Below, piece after piece: positions 16,822 through 25,512 of a stretch of 64,000 bases of DNA. The stretch comes from JACCSI01 sp035575715 (GTDB lineage Bacteria; Acidobacteriota; Vicinamibacteria; Vicinamibacterales; UBA2999). The position numbers and the translations under genes are program-made. The stretch spans positions 1 to 64,000 of the forward strand of contig DATLXN010000025.1 of the NCBI GenBank assembly GCA_035575715.1. The letters run 5' to 3'. Positions within the stretch are counted from its first letter, which is position 1. Each line of letters begins with the position of its first letter. The notes under the pieces are model-generated. The model did no database searches and was not told the origin of the DNA. It saw nothing but the letters and a program-made list of their open reading frames with translations.

Positions 16822-18125
16822 GCGCGCAGTCGCTCAAGGTCGTCGAAGAAGGACGGGTAGGACACCGCTGCGGCGCTGGCCCCCTCGATGATGACCGGTG
16901 CGCTGGCCAGCAAGCCGGCGATCGCGAAGGCCATCGCGAGCCGGTGATCGTCGTGGGCCTGGACGATGCCGCCGCCAAGCTGGCGCCCACCGCGGACGTG
17001 GAAGCCGTCCGGGAGTTCCTCAGCGTCGGCGCCAAGCACCCGCAGCCCATTCACGAGCGCGGTAATCCGATCGCTCTCTTTGACCCGCAGCTCGGAGGCG
17101 CCGGTCACCCGCAATTCGCCGCCCGCGGTCGCCAGCACCGCGAGTACCGGCAATTCGTCGATGATCGCCGGAACAATGTCGGCGCCGAGTTCGAGAGAGG
17201 TCAGCCCCTGCCCGCGCACGCGAATCCGGCCGACCCGCTCTTGCTGCCGCACGTCGGTCTGTTCCACGTCGACCAGGGCCCCGAAGCGGCGCAGGACGTC
17301 GATCAGGGCGCTGCGCGATGGGTTGAGGCCGACGCCCTCAATTGAGACATCCGAACCTGCCAACCCCGCCGCGGCTGCCGCGGCAAAGGCCGCCGACGAA
17401 ATGTCGCCAGGCACATGCGCTTCGATGCCGCGCAGCCGCTGACCACCGGCAAGGGTGCAGGTGTCGATGTCGCGCGTCAGCGACGCCCCGAACGCTTCGA
17501 GCGCGCGCTCGGTATGATCCCTCGTGGCCACGCGTTCGGTGACCTGGGTTTGTCCACTCGCCTGCAATCCCGCGAGCAACACCGCGCTCTTGACTTGCGC
17601 GCTCGGCACGTCCGGAACAAACGCGATGCCGCGCAGGTCGCTGCCATGGATCCGCAGGGGCGGGCGATCATCCGCCGCCTCGAACCGCGCCCCCATCAAT
17701 GTCAGCGGCGCAATAATCCGCCGCATCGGACGGCGGCTGAGCGACCGGTCACCAATCAGGGTGCTCTCAAACGCATGGGCCGCGACGATGCCGGCCAACA
17801 TGCGCATCGTGCTGCCGGAATTGCCGCAATCGAGTGGCTTGGCCGGCGCGGTCAGGCCGCGTGGTCCACGCCCGCGGATGACGACGACCGCCGCCGCGCC
17901 GCGACTGACCGGTTCGACGCGCGTGATGGTCACGCCCATCGCCTGCAAGCAGGCCAGGGTCGAGGCACAGTCGCCGCCCGGGGCATAGTTGTGAATCCGC
18001 GTCTCGCCATCGGCGATCCCGGCCAGCAGCGCATAGCGATGCGAGATCGACTTGTCGCCCGGAACGCGCAAGATACCGCGAACGCGTGTCGCGGGACGGA
18101 CGATGACCTGATGTGCGATGTGCAC
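16818..18125 (-). CDS. aroA: 3-phosphoshikimate 1-carboxyvinyltransferase (EPSP synthase)
   Basis: Transfers the enolpyruvyl group from PEP to shikimate-3-phosphate, in the cytoplasm. The 435-residue protein shows the family signatures LDCGNSGSTMRMLAG near residue 100 and the conserved RVKESDRITAL near residue 345, plus the N-terminal PGDKSISHRYALLAG. The GTG at 18125 is preferred: a TATAGT -10 box ends 8 nt before it and no Shine-Dalgarno is present. It is the first gene of an aroA-aroK(-phosphoesterase) operon. Confidence 0.97.
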   Translation of the reverse strand: MHIAHQVIVRPATRVRGILRVPGDKSISHRYALLAGIADGETRIHNYAPGGDCASTLACLQAMGVTITRVEPVSRGAAAVVVIRGRGPRGLTAPAKPLDCGNSGSTMRMLAGIVAAHAFESTLIGDRSLSRRPMRRIIAPLTLMGARFEAADDRPPLRIHGSDLRGIAFVPDVPSAQVKSAVLLAGLQASGQTQVTERVATRDHTERALEAFGASLTRDIDTCTLAGGQRLRGIEAHVPGDISSAAFAAAAAAGLAGSDVSIEGVGLNPSRSALIDVLRRFGALVDVEQTDVRQQERVGRIRVRGQGLTSLELGADIVPAIIDELPVLAVLATAGGELRVTGASELRVKESDRITALVNGLRVLGADAEELPDGFHVRGGRQLGGGIVQAHDDHRLAMAFAIAGLLASAPVIIEGASAAAVSYPSFFDDLERLRA

Positions 18126-18133
18126 AACCGATC

Positions 18134-18139
18134 ACTATA
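18134..18139 (-). promoter_or_regulatory. -10 box of aroA
   Basis: Minus-strand TATAGT ends 8 nt before the aroA GTG. Its TA is shared with a plus-strand TATCGT (18138-18143) facing the opposite gene, another symmetrical site. Confidence 0.45.
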
Positions 18140-18150
18140 TCGTTACTGGT

Positions 18151-18163
18151 CGCTAGACTAGCG
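18151..18163. promoter_or_regulatory. Perfect palindrome CGCTAG-A-CTAGCG
   Basis: A 13-bp perfect inverted repeat with a single central base lies in the 63-bp gap between aroA and the divergent anti-sigma-type gene. The form suits an operator for a dimeric repressor; no binding protein can be named. Confidence 0.35.
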
Positions 18164-18188
18164 GGGAAAAGGCTATGCTAGGTTACGC

Positions 18189-18644
18189 GTGCGCATGACG
18201 CATTCCCACTTGGTTCGGATCGAATTTGGCAGCGCCTACGACATGCTCGATTTTGTCCAGGTGGTCAGCGACTACATCGGTCGCATGGCCGGCCTCGATG
18301 AGGATGCGCTGCACTGGGTGAGCGTTGCGGTCCGTGAGTCGGTGGTCAACGCGATCAAGCACGGCAATCGAAGCGACGAGACCAAGAAAGTTGTCGTCGA
18401 GTTCTCCCCAGTGCCGCTGGACAATCCCGAAGAACTGGTGATTCGCGTCGAGGACGAAGGCGAAGGGTTCGATCCGGACGAACTTGCCGATCCACTGGCG
18501 CCTGAAAATATTTTGAAGTCCAGCGGCCGCGGCATTTTTCTGATCAAAAGCTTCATGGACGACGTGCAGCTGCAGCGCGGGCAGCACCGCGGGATGCAGA
18601 TCCGCATGGTCAAAAAAGTCGTTCGCACTGACGCGCCCGTCTGA
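18189..18644 (+). CDS. Anti-sigma-factor-type ATPase (RsbW-like HATPase)
   Basis: A 151-residue GHKL ATPase. The N box is VAVRESVVNAIKHGN (residues about 47-61), the G1 box is VEDEGEGFDPDEL and the G2 box is SSGRGIFLIKSFMDD. Proteins of this size without other domains usually phosphorylate an anti-sigma antagonist or bind a sigma factor. No antagonist (STAS) or sigma gene lies beside it. The GTG at 18189 and ATG at 18195 are both possible. It precedes the suhB-like gene by 4 bases. Confidence 0.85.
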   Translation: MRMTHSHLVRIEFGSAYDMLDFVQVVSDYIGRMAGLDEDALHWVSVAVRESVVNAIKHGNRSDETKKVVVEFSPVPLDNPEELVIRVEDEGEGFDPDELADPLAPENILKSSGRGIFLIKSFMDDVQLQRGQHRGMQIRMVKKVVRTDAPV

Positions 18645-18648
18645 CGAC

Positions 18649-19458
18649 GTGGCCGCCTCAGCCTCTCCCCCCGATCCGCGCTTCCTCGCGACTGCGATCG
18701 AAGCAGTCGTCAAAGCCGGCGATATTCAACGCGCCAAGTTCGGCACCGTCCTGCGCATCGATAAAAAGGGCAGCACCGATCTGGTCACTGACGTCGATGT
18801 CGCTGTGGAGCGGATGTTCCGCGCGATGATTGCCGAGCGCTTCCCGGGCCACGACATCCTGGCGGAAGAGATGGGGCAGCAGACCACCGGCGCCAGCCAC
18901 CGGTGGGTGTTTGATCCGTTGGACGGCACCACCAACTTTGCCCATGGCGTCCCGATTTTTTGTTCGACGCTCGCCCTCGAGATTGACGGCGAGCCGGTGG
19001 TCGGGGCGGTTTTCGACCCTAACCGGCAGGAGCTGTTTACCGCGGAACGTGGCGTCGGCGCCTGGCTCAACGGCGAGCCGCTCAAAGTGTCCTCCGCGAC
19101 GACGCTGGTGGACTCGATCCTCGTCACCGGGTTCCCTTACGACATCCGCGATCGGATGGACGAAATCCTGGGTCTGTTTGCAGCCTTCCTGCGCGAGGCG
19201 CGGGCGGTCCGTCGCCTCGGCTCAGCGGCCATCGACCTGTGTTGGGTGGCAGCGGGGCGGATGGAAGGATTCTGGGAGCAAAGCCTGCAGCCGTGGGACA
19301 CGATGGGGGGCGCGTTAATCGTGCAGGAGGCTGGCGGGCGCGTGTCTGCGCTCGACGGCGGCCGCTGGCGTGCGGACAATGGCGACGTGCTGGCGTCCAA
19401 CGGTCACATCCACGAACAGATGCTCGCAGTGATCAAAACGGCCACCCACCGTCCTTAA
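18649..19458 (+). CDS. suhB: Inositol monophosphatase family protein
   Basis: A 269-residue magnesium-dependent phosphatase of the IMPase/SuhB group, hydrolysing inositol-1-phosphate or related sugar phosphates. The metal-binding motifs are LAEEMG, the signature WVFDPLDGTTNFAHG and the C-terminal SLQPWDTMGGALIVQEAGG. The GTG start is 4 bases after the anti-sigma-type gene. SuhB in some bacteria also binds NusA in ribosomal antitermination; nothing here decides between the roles. Confidence 0.92.
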   Translation: MAASASPPDPRFLATAIEAVVKAGDIQRAKFGTVLRIDKKGSTDLVTDVDVAVERMFRAMIAERFPGHDILAEEMGQQTTGASHRWVFDPLDGTTNFAHGVPIFCSTLALEIDGEPVVGAVFDPNRQELFTAERGVGAWLNGEPLKVSSATTLVDSILVTGFPYDIRDRMDEILGLFAAFLREARAVRRLGSAAIDLCWVAAGRMEGFWEQSLQPWDTMGGALIVQEAGGRVSALDGGRWRADNGDVLASNGHIHEQMLAVIKTATHRP

Positions 19459-19475
19459 CTCAGGACAATTTCCGC

Positions 19476-19491
19476 TGGCACACGCCCTGCT
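19476..19491 (+). promoter_or_regulatory. Candidate sigma-54 promoter of the beta-barrel gene
   Basis: TGGCAC (19476-19481) and CTGCT (19487-19491) place the -24 GG and -12 GC exactly 10 bp apart, the spacing required for sigma-54. The ATG is 48 bases downstream with a GGAGG ribosome site. The -12 element is CTGCT in place of TTGCA. Confidence 0.45.
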
Positions 19492-19538
19492 ATTGGGGGT
19501 CCTGTAACTGCCTTGCCTAAAACGACCTCGGAGGTCCT

Positions 19539-20240
19539 ATGCGTGCCCGATTTGCCTGGACGGTAGCGTCCCTGCTCGCCGTCAGTCTGTTGAGCGCTGA
19601 TACCGCGTTCGCACAACAAACTGTGAACTTTTCCCTCGGCATCTTCACCGTGCGCGGCGAAGATGCCCGCGTCGATGGTGACGCGTTGGTCGAAAATCGC
19701 GACATCTACGTCTTCGATTTCCAGGACTTCAATGGCGTCTCGCTTGGCGCCGAGTGGTTGGTGCCGCTGGGCGATTACCTGGAGGCCGGCGCCGGCATCG
19801 GCCTGACCAACCGCTCCGTCGACACCATCTACGATCAGTTCGTGCGACCGGATAATTCGGAAATCGAACAGGAGTTGAAGCTGCGGATTGTCCCGATCAC
19901 CGGCACCCTGCGAGTGCTGCCGCTCGGCCGCTCGAACCCGTTGCAGCCGTACGTCGGCGGCGGGATCGGCGTGCTCAACTGGCGCTATAGCGAAACCGGC
20001 GACTTTATCGATTTCAGGACCAGTGGTCGGCCGGTCTTTCGCGACAGCTATTCGGCCATCGGCAACGCCATCGGACCGGTTGCGGTGTTCGGGCTGCGCT
20101 ACGCCGGCAGCAGCTTCACCGTCGGTGCTGAAGGGCGGTATCAGAAAGGCGAAGGCGATCTCGATGAAGTCGACTTCCTGGGGCCGAAAATTGACCTCGG
20201 CGGCTTTCACTATCTCGCCACCTTCGGTGTTCGTTTTTGA
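19539..20240 (+). CDS. Exported beta-barrel protein
   Basis: A 233-residue protein with a signal peptide (cleavage near TAFAQQ, residue 23). It then has alternating aromatic and polar strands (YVFDFQDFNGVSLGAEWLV, EAGAGIGLTNRSVD, PYVGGGIGVLNWRY) and ends HYLATFGVRF, a typical outer-membrane C-terminal Phe. This fits an eight-strand OmpW/OmpA-like barrel. The substrate is unknown. It has a clear GGAGG site and a candidate sigma-54 promoter, unlike the leaderless genes nearby. Confidence 0.75.
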   Translation: MRARFAWTVASLLAVSLLSADTAFAQQTVNFSLGIFTVRGEDARVDGDALVENRDIYVFDFQDFNGVSLGAEWLVPLGDYLEAGAGIGLTNRSVDTIYDQFVRPDNSEIEQELKLRIVPITGTLRVLPLGRSNPLQPYVGGGIGVLNWRYSETGDFIDFRTSGRPVFRDSYSAIGNAIGPVAVFGLRYAGSSFTVGAEGRYQKGEGDLDEVDFLGPKIDLGGFHYLATFGVRF

Positions 20241-20245
20241 CGGCC

Positions 20246-20269
20246 GACGACTGACGACTGACGACTGAC
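20246..20269 (+). repeat. GACGACT tandem repeat, 7-bp period
   Basis: Three exact GACGACT units and a part unit fill the 28-bp gap between two convergent genes and touch the stop codon of the second. Confidence 0.8.
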
Positions 20270-21762
20270 TACCGGGCCCTGCGTCGATACAGCGTGACGT
20301 TACCGCCTGCGCACACCTGGTCGTAATCCTGCAGCAGGCGAGGTAACTGGCGATGCCGTTGAATGACGGCATCGCCGCCCTCCGCCTGTTCTTCCACCAG
20401 CACCCACTCCACAAGCGCCGCCGGCCCGCGCGTGAACGCGCTGTCCCAGATCGGCCCGTTGCCCTCGTGAAGAAAATCGCTAATCTCGAATCCCGCGGCC
20501 GACATTTCGTGCATGTAGTGGCCCAGTGATCCCATGCTCGCCATGATCTTGCCGCCCTGATACCGCTGTTTCAGGCAGGCCGTCACCTGACCACGCGCGC
20601 TCACATTTTGATCGAGTTGCGCTTCGCGAATCATCGCCGCGTTGCGGTCGAATGGTCTCGTCTCGTTGAGGACGACAGCCAGGACGAGGATTGCGGCCAC
20701 CGGCGCCACTCGCTTCAGCAGCCCGACGCCGAGACCGACCGCCACCGCGGAGGCCAGCACCAATGGAATCTCGTATCGCATCCTGAATGGATGTCCCGAC
20801 AAATACGCCGAGAGCGGCAGCGCCACCGATGCGAGCAGCGCGAGCGGAACGAGCATCGCCGCCCGGCCGGCGGTCACGACGCCGAGGAGTCCGACGACGA
20901 TGATCGAGACCACGGCGCAGCGCAGCAGCCACACGCCGCTGACCAGTTCCACGCCTTCGACGATCTTAGCGCCCACCGCCCACGGCTGACCGAGCAGGGT
21001 GGGGTCGGGCACGAAGAATCCGCCGCTGACAAACCACGCGCCGACGGTGATTCGGCTGAAGACCATGAATCCCAACGCCGTCACCAGCGGGTAGATCGCC
21101 AGGCGTGCATGCACCCGCACCACGTCGACGACTCGATTACCGCGGCGCCACTGGGCGTAGGCCGCGGCGCCGAAACACGCCGCGGTAATCGGCCAGGCCT
21201 CGTAGCGGGTCAGACACGCGGCGACCGTCACCCATCCCGCACCAGCCGGCATCGTCAGACGCCGACGCGCCGCGCCGCCGTGGGGCGCCGGCTCGAGCAC
21301 CCAGCGCGTAAAAATGAACACCTGGCACGCGGTCAGGCCGAACAGCATCGGCTCGGTCATCGGCGTGCTTTGCAGGTAGAGGACGTTCGGGTTGGTCGCG
21401 TACAGCGCCGCGGCCAGGACGGCGCCGGCGCGGGAGGCAGTCAGGGCCAACACGGTGCCGGCGATCGAGGCGGTGGCCAGCCCGTTGAACAACACCGACA
21501 GGCCGATGGCGAAGGCGCCGGTGCGATAGAAGTGATCGATCTGGACTGGGACCATGTTGAGCAGATGAGGGAGCGGTAGCCACACCGCACCGATCTGCTC
21601 CCAGCCCGGCGTGATGCTGTCGAGGATACGCCGCGAGACCACGAGGTGCGCTTTGGCGTCGTAATGCGACAGCGTCAGCCCGGAGGCGGCGTAGTAGTAG
21701 GTGGCGCAGGCGCCGAGCGCCACGCCGAGGCGGGCTAACAGTCTGGGCAGCGGGCCGAACAA
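20269..21762 (-). CDS. Multi-pass membrane glycosyltransferase (GT-C / family 39-like)
   Basis: A 497-residue membrane protein with about ten helices. The first loop has HYDAKAHLVVSRRILDS and GAVWLPLPHLLNM, where an acidic pair after helix 1 is the catalytic site of GT-C enzymes such as ArnT-type and protein mannosyltransferases. The donor would be a polyprenyl-phosphate sugar. A soluble C-terminal part (residues about 400-497) faces outside. The start is TTG at 21762, only 3 nt after a TATAAC box, so the exact start is uncertain. It is divergent from a GT2 gene that could make the lipid-linked donor. Confidence 0.72.
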   Translation of the reverse strand: MFGPLPRLLARLGVALGACATYYYAASGLTLSHYDAKAHLVVSRRILDSITPGWEQIGAVWLPLPHLLNMVPVQIDHFYRTGAFAIGLSVLFNGLATASIAGTVLALTASRAGAVLAAALYATNPNVLYLQSTPMTEPMLFGLTACQVFIFTRWVLEPAPHGGAARRRLTMPAGAGWVTVAACLTRYEAWPITAACFGAAAYAQWRRGNRVVDVVRVHARLAIYPLVTALGFMVFSRITVGAWFVSGGFFVPDPTLLGQPWAVGAKIVEGVELVSGVWLLRCAVVSIIVVGLLGVVTAGRAAMLVPLALLASVALPLSAYLSGHPFRMRYEIPLVLASAVAVGLGVGLLKRVAPVAAILVLAVVLNETRPFDRNAAMIREAQLDQNVSARGQVTACLKQRYQGGKIMASMGSLGHYMHEMSAAGFEISDFLHEGNGPIWDSAFTRGPAALVEWVLVEEQAEGGDAVIQRHRQLPRLLQDYDQVCAGGNVTLYRRRAR

Positions 21763-21765
21763 GGC

Positions 21766-21775
21766 GTTATATAAT
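21766..21775. promoter_or_regulatory. Divergent -10 boxes sharing TA (GT-C / GT2)
   Basis: Plus-strand TATAAT (21770-21775) and minus-strand TATAAC (21771-21766) share the TA at 21770-21771, the third symmetrical site in the window. Here the plus-strand ATG is 17 nt beyond the box, without a Shine-Dalgarno. Confidence 0.5.
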
Positions 21776-21792
21776 GGCTCGATTCCCGCTCG

Positions 21793-22764
21793 ATGACTCC
21801 CGAGCTTTCAATCGTCATTCCGGTCCGCAATGAATCGCCGAACATCAAGCCGCTCTATGACGAGCTGACGACGACGCTCGTACAAGGCGGGCGGCCGTAC
21901 GAGATCATCATCATCGACGACGGCAGCACCGACGACACGTTCGCGCAATTGGCGTCGTTGCAGTCCCGCGACCCGCACTTACGGGTCATCCGCTTTCGCC
22001 GCAACTTTGGCCAAACCGCGGCATTTGCCGCCGGCTTCGCCTACGCCCGCGGCCGCCTCGTCGTCACCGCTGACGGCGACATGCAGAACGACCCGGCCGA
22101 CATCATGCGGATGGCCGCCCACATCGACGAGGGCAACGACATCGTCTGCGGCTGGCGCAAGGACCGCAAAGACAAGATGGTGACCCGGCGCATTCCGTCG
22201 GTGCTCGCCAACAAATTGATTTCGTGGGCTACCGGCGTGGAGCTGCACGATTACGGCTGCTCGCTGAAAGTGTTTCGCGCGGAAGTGGTCAAGCCGTTGC
22301 GGCTGTACGGGGAGATGCACCGCTTTCTGCCGGCGATCGCCAGTCAGATGGGCGTGCAGATCAAGGAAGTGGTGGTCAATCACCGGGCGCGGACGGCTGG
22401 CACATCGAAATATGGCTTGTCCCGCACCTTGCGCGTCGTCCTCGACCTGATCACCGTGAAGTTTCTTCTCAGCTACTCGACCCGTCCGCTACAGATCTTC
22501 GGCCTCCTGGGGTTCGGCGCCGGTGCCCTGGGTTCGCTGATTCTCGGATGGCTTGGCTACGTTCGTCTGATTGAACGGCAGGCGATCGGCGACCGTCCGC
22601 TGCTGCTGCTGGGCATGCTGCTGTTATTTGTCGGCGTTCAGCTGCTCACCTTTGGGTTGCTTGCCGAGTTGCTGGCGCGCACCTATTACGAGTCGCAGAA
22701 CAAGCCGACCTACGTGATCCGCGAGATTCGCCAGACGCCGGAGCTGGCGTCGGTCGAGCCATGA
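21793..22764 (+). CDS. Family 2 glycosyltransferase, polyprenyl-phosphate type
   Basis: A 323-residue enzyme of the DPM1/GtrB/ArnC type: it transfers a sugar from a nucleotide to undecaprenyl phosphate. The GT-A domain has LSIVIPVRNE, IIDDGSTDDT and the DXD-like TADGDMQNDP. Two C-terminal membrane helices follow (about residues 228-250 and 270-292). The stop overlaps the next start (ATGA). The lipid-linked product could feed the divergent GT-C gene. Confidence 0.92.
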   Translation: MTPELSIVIPVRNESPNIKPLYDELTTTLVQGGRPYEIIIIDDGSTDDTFAQLASLQSRDPHLRVIRFRRNFGQTAAFAAGFAYARGRLVVTADGDMQNDPADIMRMAAHIDEGNDIVCGWRKDRKDKMVTRRIPSVLANKLISWATGVELHDYGCSLKVFRAEVVKPLRLYGEMHRFLPAIASQMGVQIKEVVVNHRARTAGTSKYGLSRTLRVVLDLITVKFLLSYSTRPLQIFGLLGFGAGALGSLILGWLGYVRLIERQAIGDRPLLLLGMLLLFVGVQLLTFGLLAELLARTYYESQNKPTYVIREIRQTPELASVEP

Positions 22765-23546
22765 GTGAGGCCCGCACAGCGAGCGCGAAGTCTCGCGAGC
22801 ACGACCCGCGCATCACGGTTATTCAGCAAGAGCTCTTTGACGAGCGCCGCTCGAAAGTCGATAAGTACCGCGACCTGGTGATCGGGCGCGACGGCCTGGG
22901 CCCACTGCTTCGTTACGAGTTGGTGACCCTGTGCAGCGGGTGGGTGCCAGGTGCGCTCGGGCTGTTTCTCCGCTCCAAGCTCTTTCCGCTGGTGCTCGGC
23001 TCGGTCGGCCGCAACGTCGTCTTTGGCGCCAACCTGACCTTGCGCCATCCCCACAAGATCGTGATCGCCGACAACGTTGTCATCGATGACAACTGTTGCC
23101 TGGACGCCAAGGGGACCGACAACCAGGGCATCGTGATCGGGAGCGGCGTGTTCATCGGGCGCAACACCATCCTGAGTTGCAAGAACGGCGACATCATCAT
23201 CGACGACCAGGCCAACATCGGGTTCAACTGCGAGATCTTTTCGGCGTCGCGCGTCAGGGTGGGGAAAAACATTCTCATGGCGGCGTACACCTACCTCGTT
23301 GGCGGCGACCATCTCTTCGATCGGGTCGATATTCCGGTTCTGCAGCAGGGGCGAACTGCGCGCGGGATCGACGTCGACGATAACGTCTGGCTGGGGACCC
23401 ATGTCGTCGTTACCGATGGCTCGCGGATCGGTCGTGACGCGATCATCGGTGCGGGCGCGGTGGTGGTCGGTGAGATCGCCGAGTTCGCGATTGCCACAGG
23501 GATCCCGGCGAAGTTCGTCCGCGATCGACGCACGGCAGCCGAGTAG
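22761..23546 (+). CDS. Hexapeptide-repeat acyltransferase
   Basis: A 261-residue left-handed beta-helix O-acyl- or acetyltransferase of the CysE/LacA/NodL superfamily. Hexapeptide repeats run from about residue 95 to 245 (IVIADNVVIDDNC, IVIGSGVFIGRNT, IGRDAIIGAGAVVVG) and end with the usual GIPAKFVRDR. The N-terminal 80 residues are helical. It overlaps the GT2 gene by 4 bases and precedes an amidotransferase, so it probably decorates a surface glycan. Confidence 0.88.
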   Translation: MSEARTASAKSREHDPRITVIQQELFDERRSKVDKYRDLVIGRDGLGPLLRYELVTLCSGWVPGALGLFLRSKLFPLVLGSVGRNVVFGANLTLRHPHKIVIADNVVIDDNCCLDAKGTDNQGIVIGSGVFIGRNTILSCKNGDIIIDDQANIGFNCEIFSASRVRVGKNILMAAYTYLVGGDHLFDRVDIPVLQQGRTARGIDVDDNVWLGTHVVVTDGSRIGRDAIIGAGAVVVGEIAEFAIATGIPAKFVRDRRTAAE

Positions 23547-23555
23547 AGCAGCAGC

Positions 23556-25439
23556 ATGTGCGGCATCGTCGGCATCGTCGAATCCGATCTGAGTCGCCCG
23601 GTGCGGCCAGAGGATCTTGCGCGGATGGTCGAGCAACTCCATCACCGCGGACCAGACGATGAAGGCAGCATTACGATGTCGGGCGTCGGCCTCGGTATGC
23701 GTCGCTTGTCGATTGTCGATCTCGCCGGTGGGCAGCAACCGTTCAGCAACGAGACCGACTCCATTCAACTCGTCGCCAACGGCGAGATCTACAACTTTCC
23801 TGAACTGCGCAAAGAGCTCGAAGGCCACGGCCACCGCTTCCGCAGCCGTTCCGATATCGAGGTGCTGGTCCACGCCTACGAACAGTGGGGCGAAGCGTTC
23901 CTGACGCGGCTGCGCGGGATGTTCGCGCTGGCGTTATGGGATGCGCAGACGCGGACGCTCCTGGCGGCGCGCGATCGGGCAGGCGAAAAGCCGCTTTATT
24001 GGACGCTGACCCCGCGTGGTCTGCTGCTCGCATCGGAGGTCAAGGCACTATTGGTGCGTCCGGAGGTCACGCGCGAGCTCGATCTCGAGGCGGTCGATCA
24101 GTTCCTGACCTACGAGTACGTGATGGCGCCGCGGACGATCCTCAAAGGCGTTCACAAGCTGCCGCCGGGCCATTACCTCATTTACCGTAATGGGGAAGTC
24201 AGCGTGCACCGCTACTGGGACGCGGCGGCGATCCGCGTGCGCGAGTGGAACGACGATGACGCCGCGGAGGCGCTGCGTGAAGCACTGCGCCGCGCCACGG
24301 TGAGTCAAATGATGGCCGACGTGCCGCTGGGCGCGTTTCTGTCCGGTGGAATCGACTCGAGCGGCATCGTCGCGTTCATGAGCCAGGCGTCGATGCAGCC
24401 CGTCAACAGCTTCAGCATTGGCTTCGACAACGGGACCTACAACGAGCTGCCCTATGCCCGGGAAGTCGCCGAGCTCTTCAAGACCAACCATCGCGAGCGG
24501 ATGGTCGCGCCGGATCTGCAGGAGCTGTTCGAGAAGCTGATCGTCCATCTCGACGAACCGTTCGCGGATGTGTCCCTCTTCCCGACCTACATGGTGTCGC
24601 AGCTCGCGCGCGAGCACGTGACGGTGGCCTTGTCGGGTGACGGCGGCGACGAACTCTTTGGCGGCTACGACGCCTATCAGGCGCAGGAAATGGCGTCACG
24701 CCTGGCGTGGGCAGGCGACGCGCTGTTGCCGGCGGCCGCCGCTGTGGCCGCCGTGCTGCCGCCGACCGAGAAGAAGAAGGGCGTGGTCAACAAGTTCAAA
24801 CGCTTCACGCTGGGTGCGACGCAGGCACCTGCCGATCTCGGACATTACCGGTGGATGGTCTATCTCGGTGCGCGTGCCAAGGGGCGGCTCTACGGGCCAG
24901 CCATGCAGGACGCACTGACGCGGTCCGATGTCTATCAGCCGGTGCGTGCGGCGTTGGCCCGCTATGGACACAACGACCTGCTCAATCGGCAGCTCTACAC
25001 CGACCTGTCGCTCTATCTTGCAGACGACATCCTGGTCAAAGTGGACCGGATGAGCATGGCGACCTCGCTGGAAACGCGGGCGCCGTTTCTCGATGTTGAT
25101 GTCATGGAGCTGGCCTTCTCGATGGGCGGCCGCCTGAAGATTCGCGACGGCGAACGGAAGTGGGTCCTGAAGCGCGCGCTGCGCGGGGTGTTGCCGGAAC
25201 GTATTCTGATGCGCAAAAAAGAAGGTTTCAGCATCCCGATGAAGAACTGGCTGCGCCGCGAGCTGGAGCCGTTGATGCGTGCCTTGCTATCGCCTGAGCG
25301 GGTGGCCACGCGTGGGCTGTTCGAGCCGGCCGAAGTGTCGCGCTTGATCGACGATCACGTCGCCGGCCGCGAGAATCACGCGCACACGCTGTTCCCATTG
25401 ATGGTGTTTGAGCGGTGGTGCGAGGCGCATCTGCGGTGA
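23556..25439 (+). CDS. AsnB-type asparagine synthase / glycan amidotransferase
   Basis: A 627-residue glutamine-dependent amidotransferase. The N-terminal nucleophile domain starts MCGIVGIVE with Cys2 at the active site and has HHRGPDDEG. The synthetase domain carries the ATP-binding FLSGGIDSSGI and ALSGDGGDELFGGYD. The length matches AsnB paralogues found in exosortase and capsule loci. Because GT2 and acyltransferase genes come directly before it (9-bp gap), a role in amidating a surface glycan is at least as likely as free asparagine synthesis. The 3' end runs up to a CGCAGAG repeat. Confidence 0.92.
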   Translation: MCGIVGIVESDLSRPVRPEDLARMVEQLHHRGPDDEGSITMSGVGLGMRRLSIVDLAGGQQPFSNETDSIQLVANGEIYNFPELRKELEGHGHRFRSRSDIEVLVHAYEQWGEAFLTRLRGMFALALWDAQTRTLLAARDRAGEKPLYWTLTPRGLLLASEVKALLVRPEVTRELDLEAVDQFLTYEYVMAPRTILKGVHKLPPGHYLIYRNGEVSVHRYWDAAAIRVREWNDDDAAEALREALRRATVSQMMADVPLGAFLSGGIDSSGIVAFMSQASMQPVNSFSIGFDNGTYNELPYAREVAELFKTNHRERMVAPDLQELFEKLIVHLDEPFADVSLFPTYMVSQLAREHVTVALSGDGGDELFGGYDAYQAQEMASRLAWAGDALLPAAAAVAAVLPPTEKKKGVVNKFKRFTLGATQAPADLGHYRWMVYLGARAKGRLYGPAMQDALTRSDVYQPVRAALARYGHNDLLNRQLYTDLSLYLADDILVKVDRMSMATSLETRAPFLDVDVMELAFSMGGRLKIRDGERKWVLKRALRGVLPERILMRKKEGFSIPMKNWLRRELEPLMRALLSPERVATRGLFEPAEVSRLIDDHVAGRENHAHTLFPLMVFERWCEAHLR

Positions 25440-25440
25440 A

Positions 25441-25512
25441 ACGCAGAGAAACGCAGATAAATACGAAACGCAGCTATCTGCGTTGGGCTTTGATATCTGT
25501 GCGCATCTGCGT
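25441..25512. repeat. Nested hairpin of CGCAGAT repeats
   Basis: Outer arms 25441-25459 and 25494-25512 are complementary with a few mismatches; an inner stem ACGCAG / CTGCGT lies at 25468-25483. It is the unit seen at 3724-3769. The right arm supplies the last codons of the PEP-mutase-family gene. Confidence 0.75.

Noticed and set aside
20608..21579. Long plus-strand frame opposite the GT-C gene
   Set aside because: Arg/His/Gln-rich with no recognisable fold; the minus-strand protein has clear membrane helices.
22710..23873. Minus-strand frame across the acyltransferase and asnB starts
   Set aside because: It runs antisense to two genes with strong motifs and has no family features.
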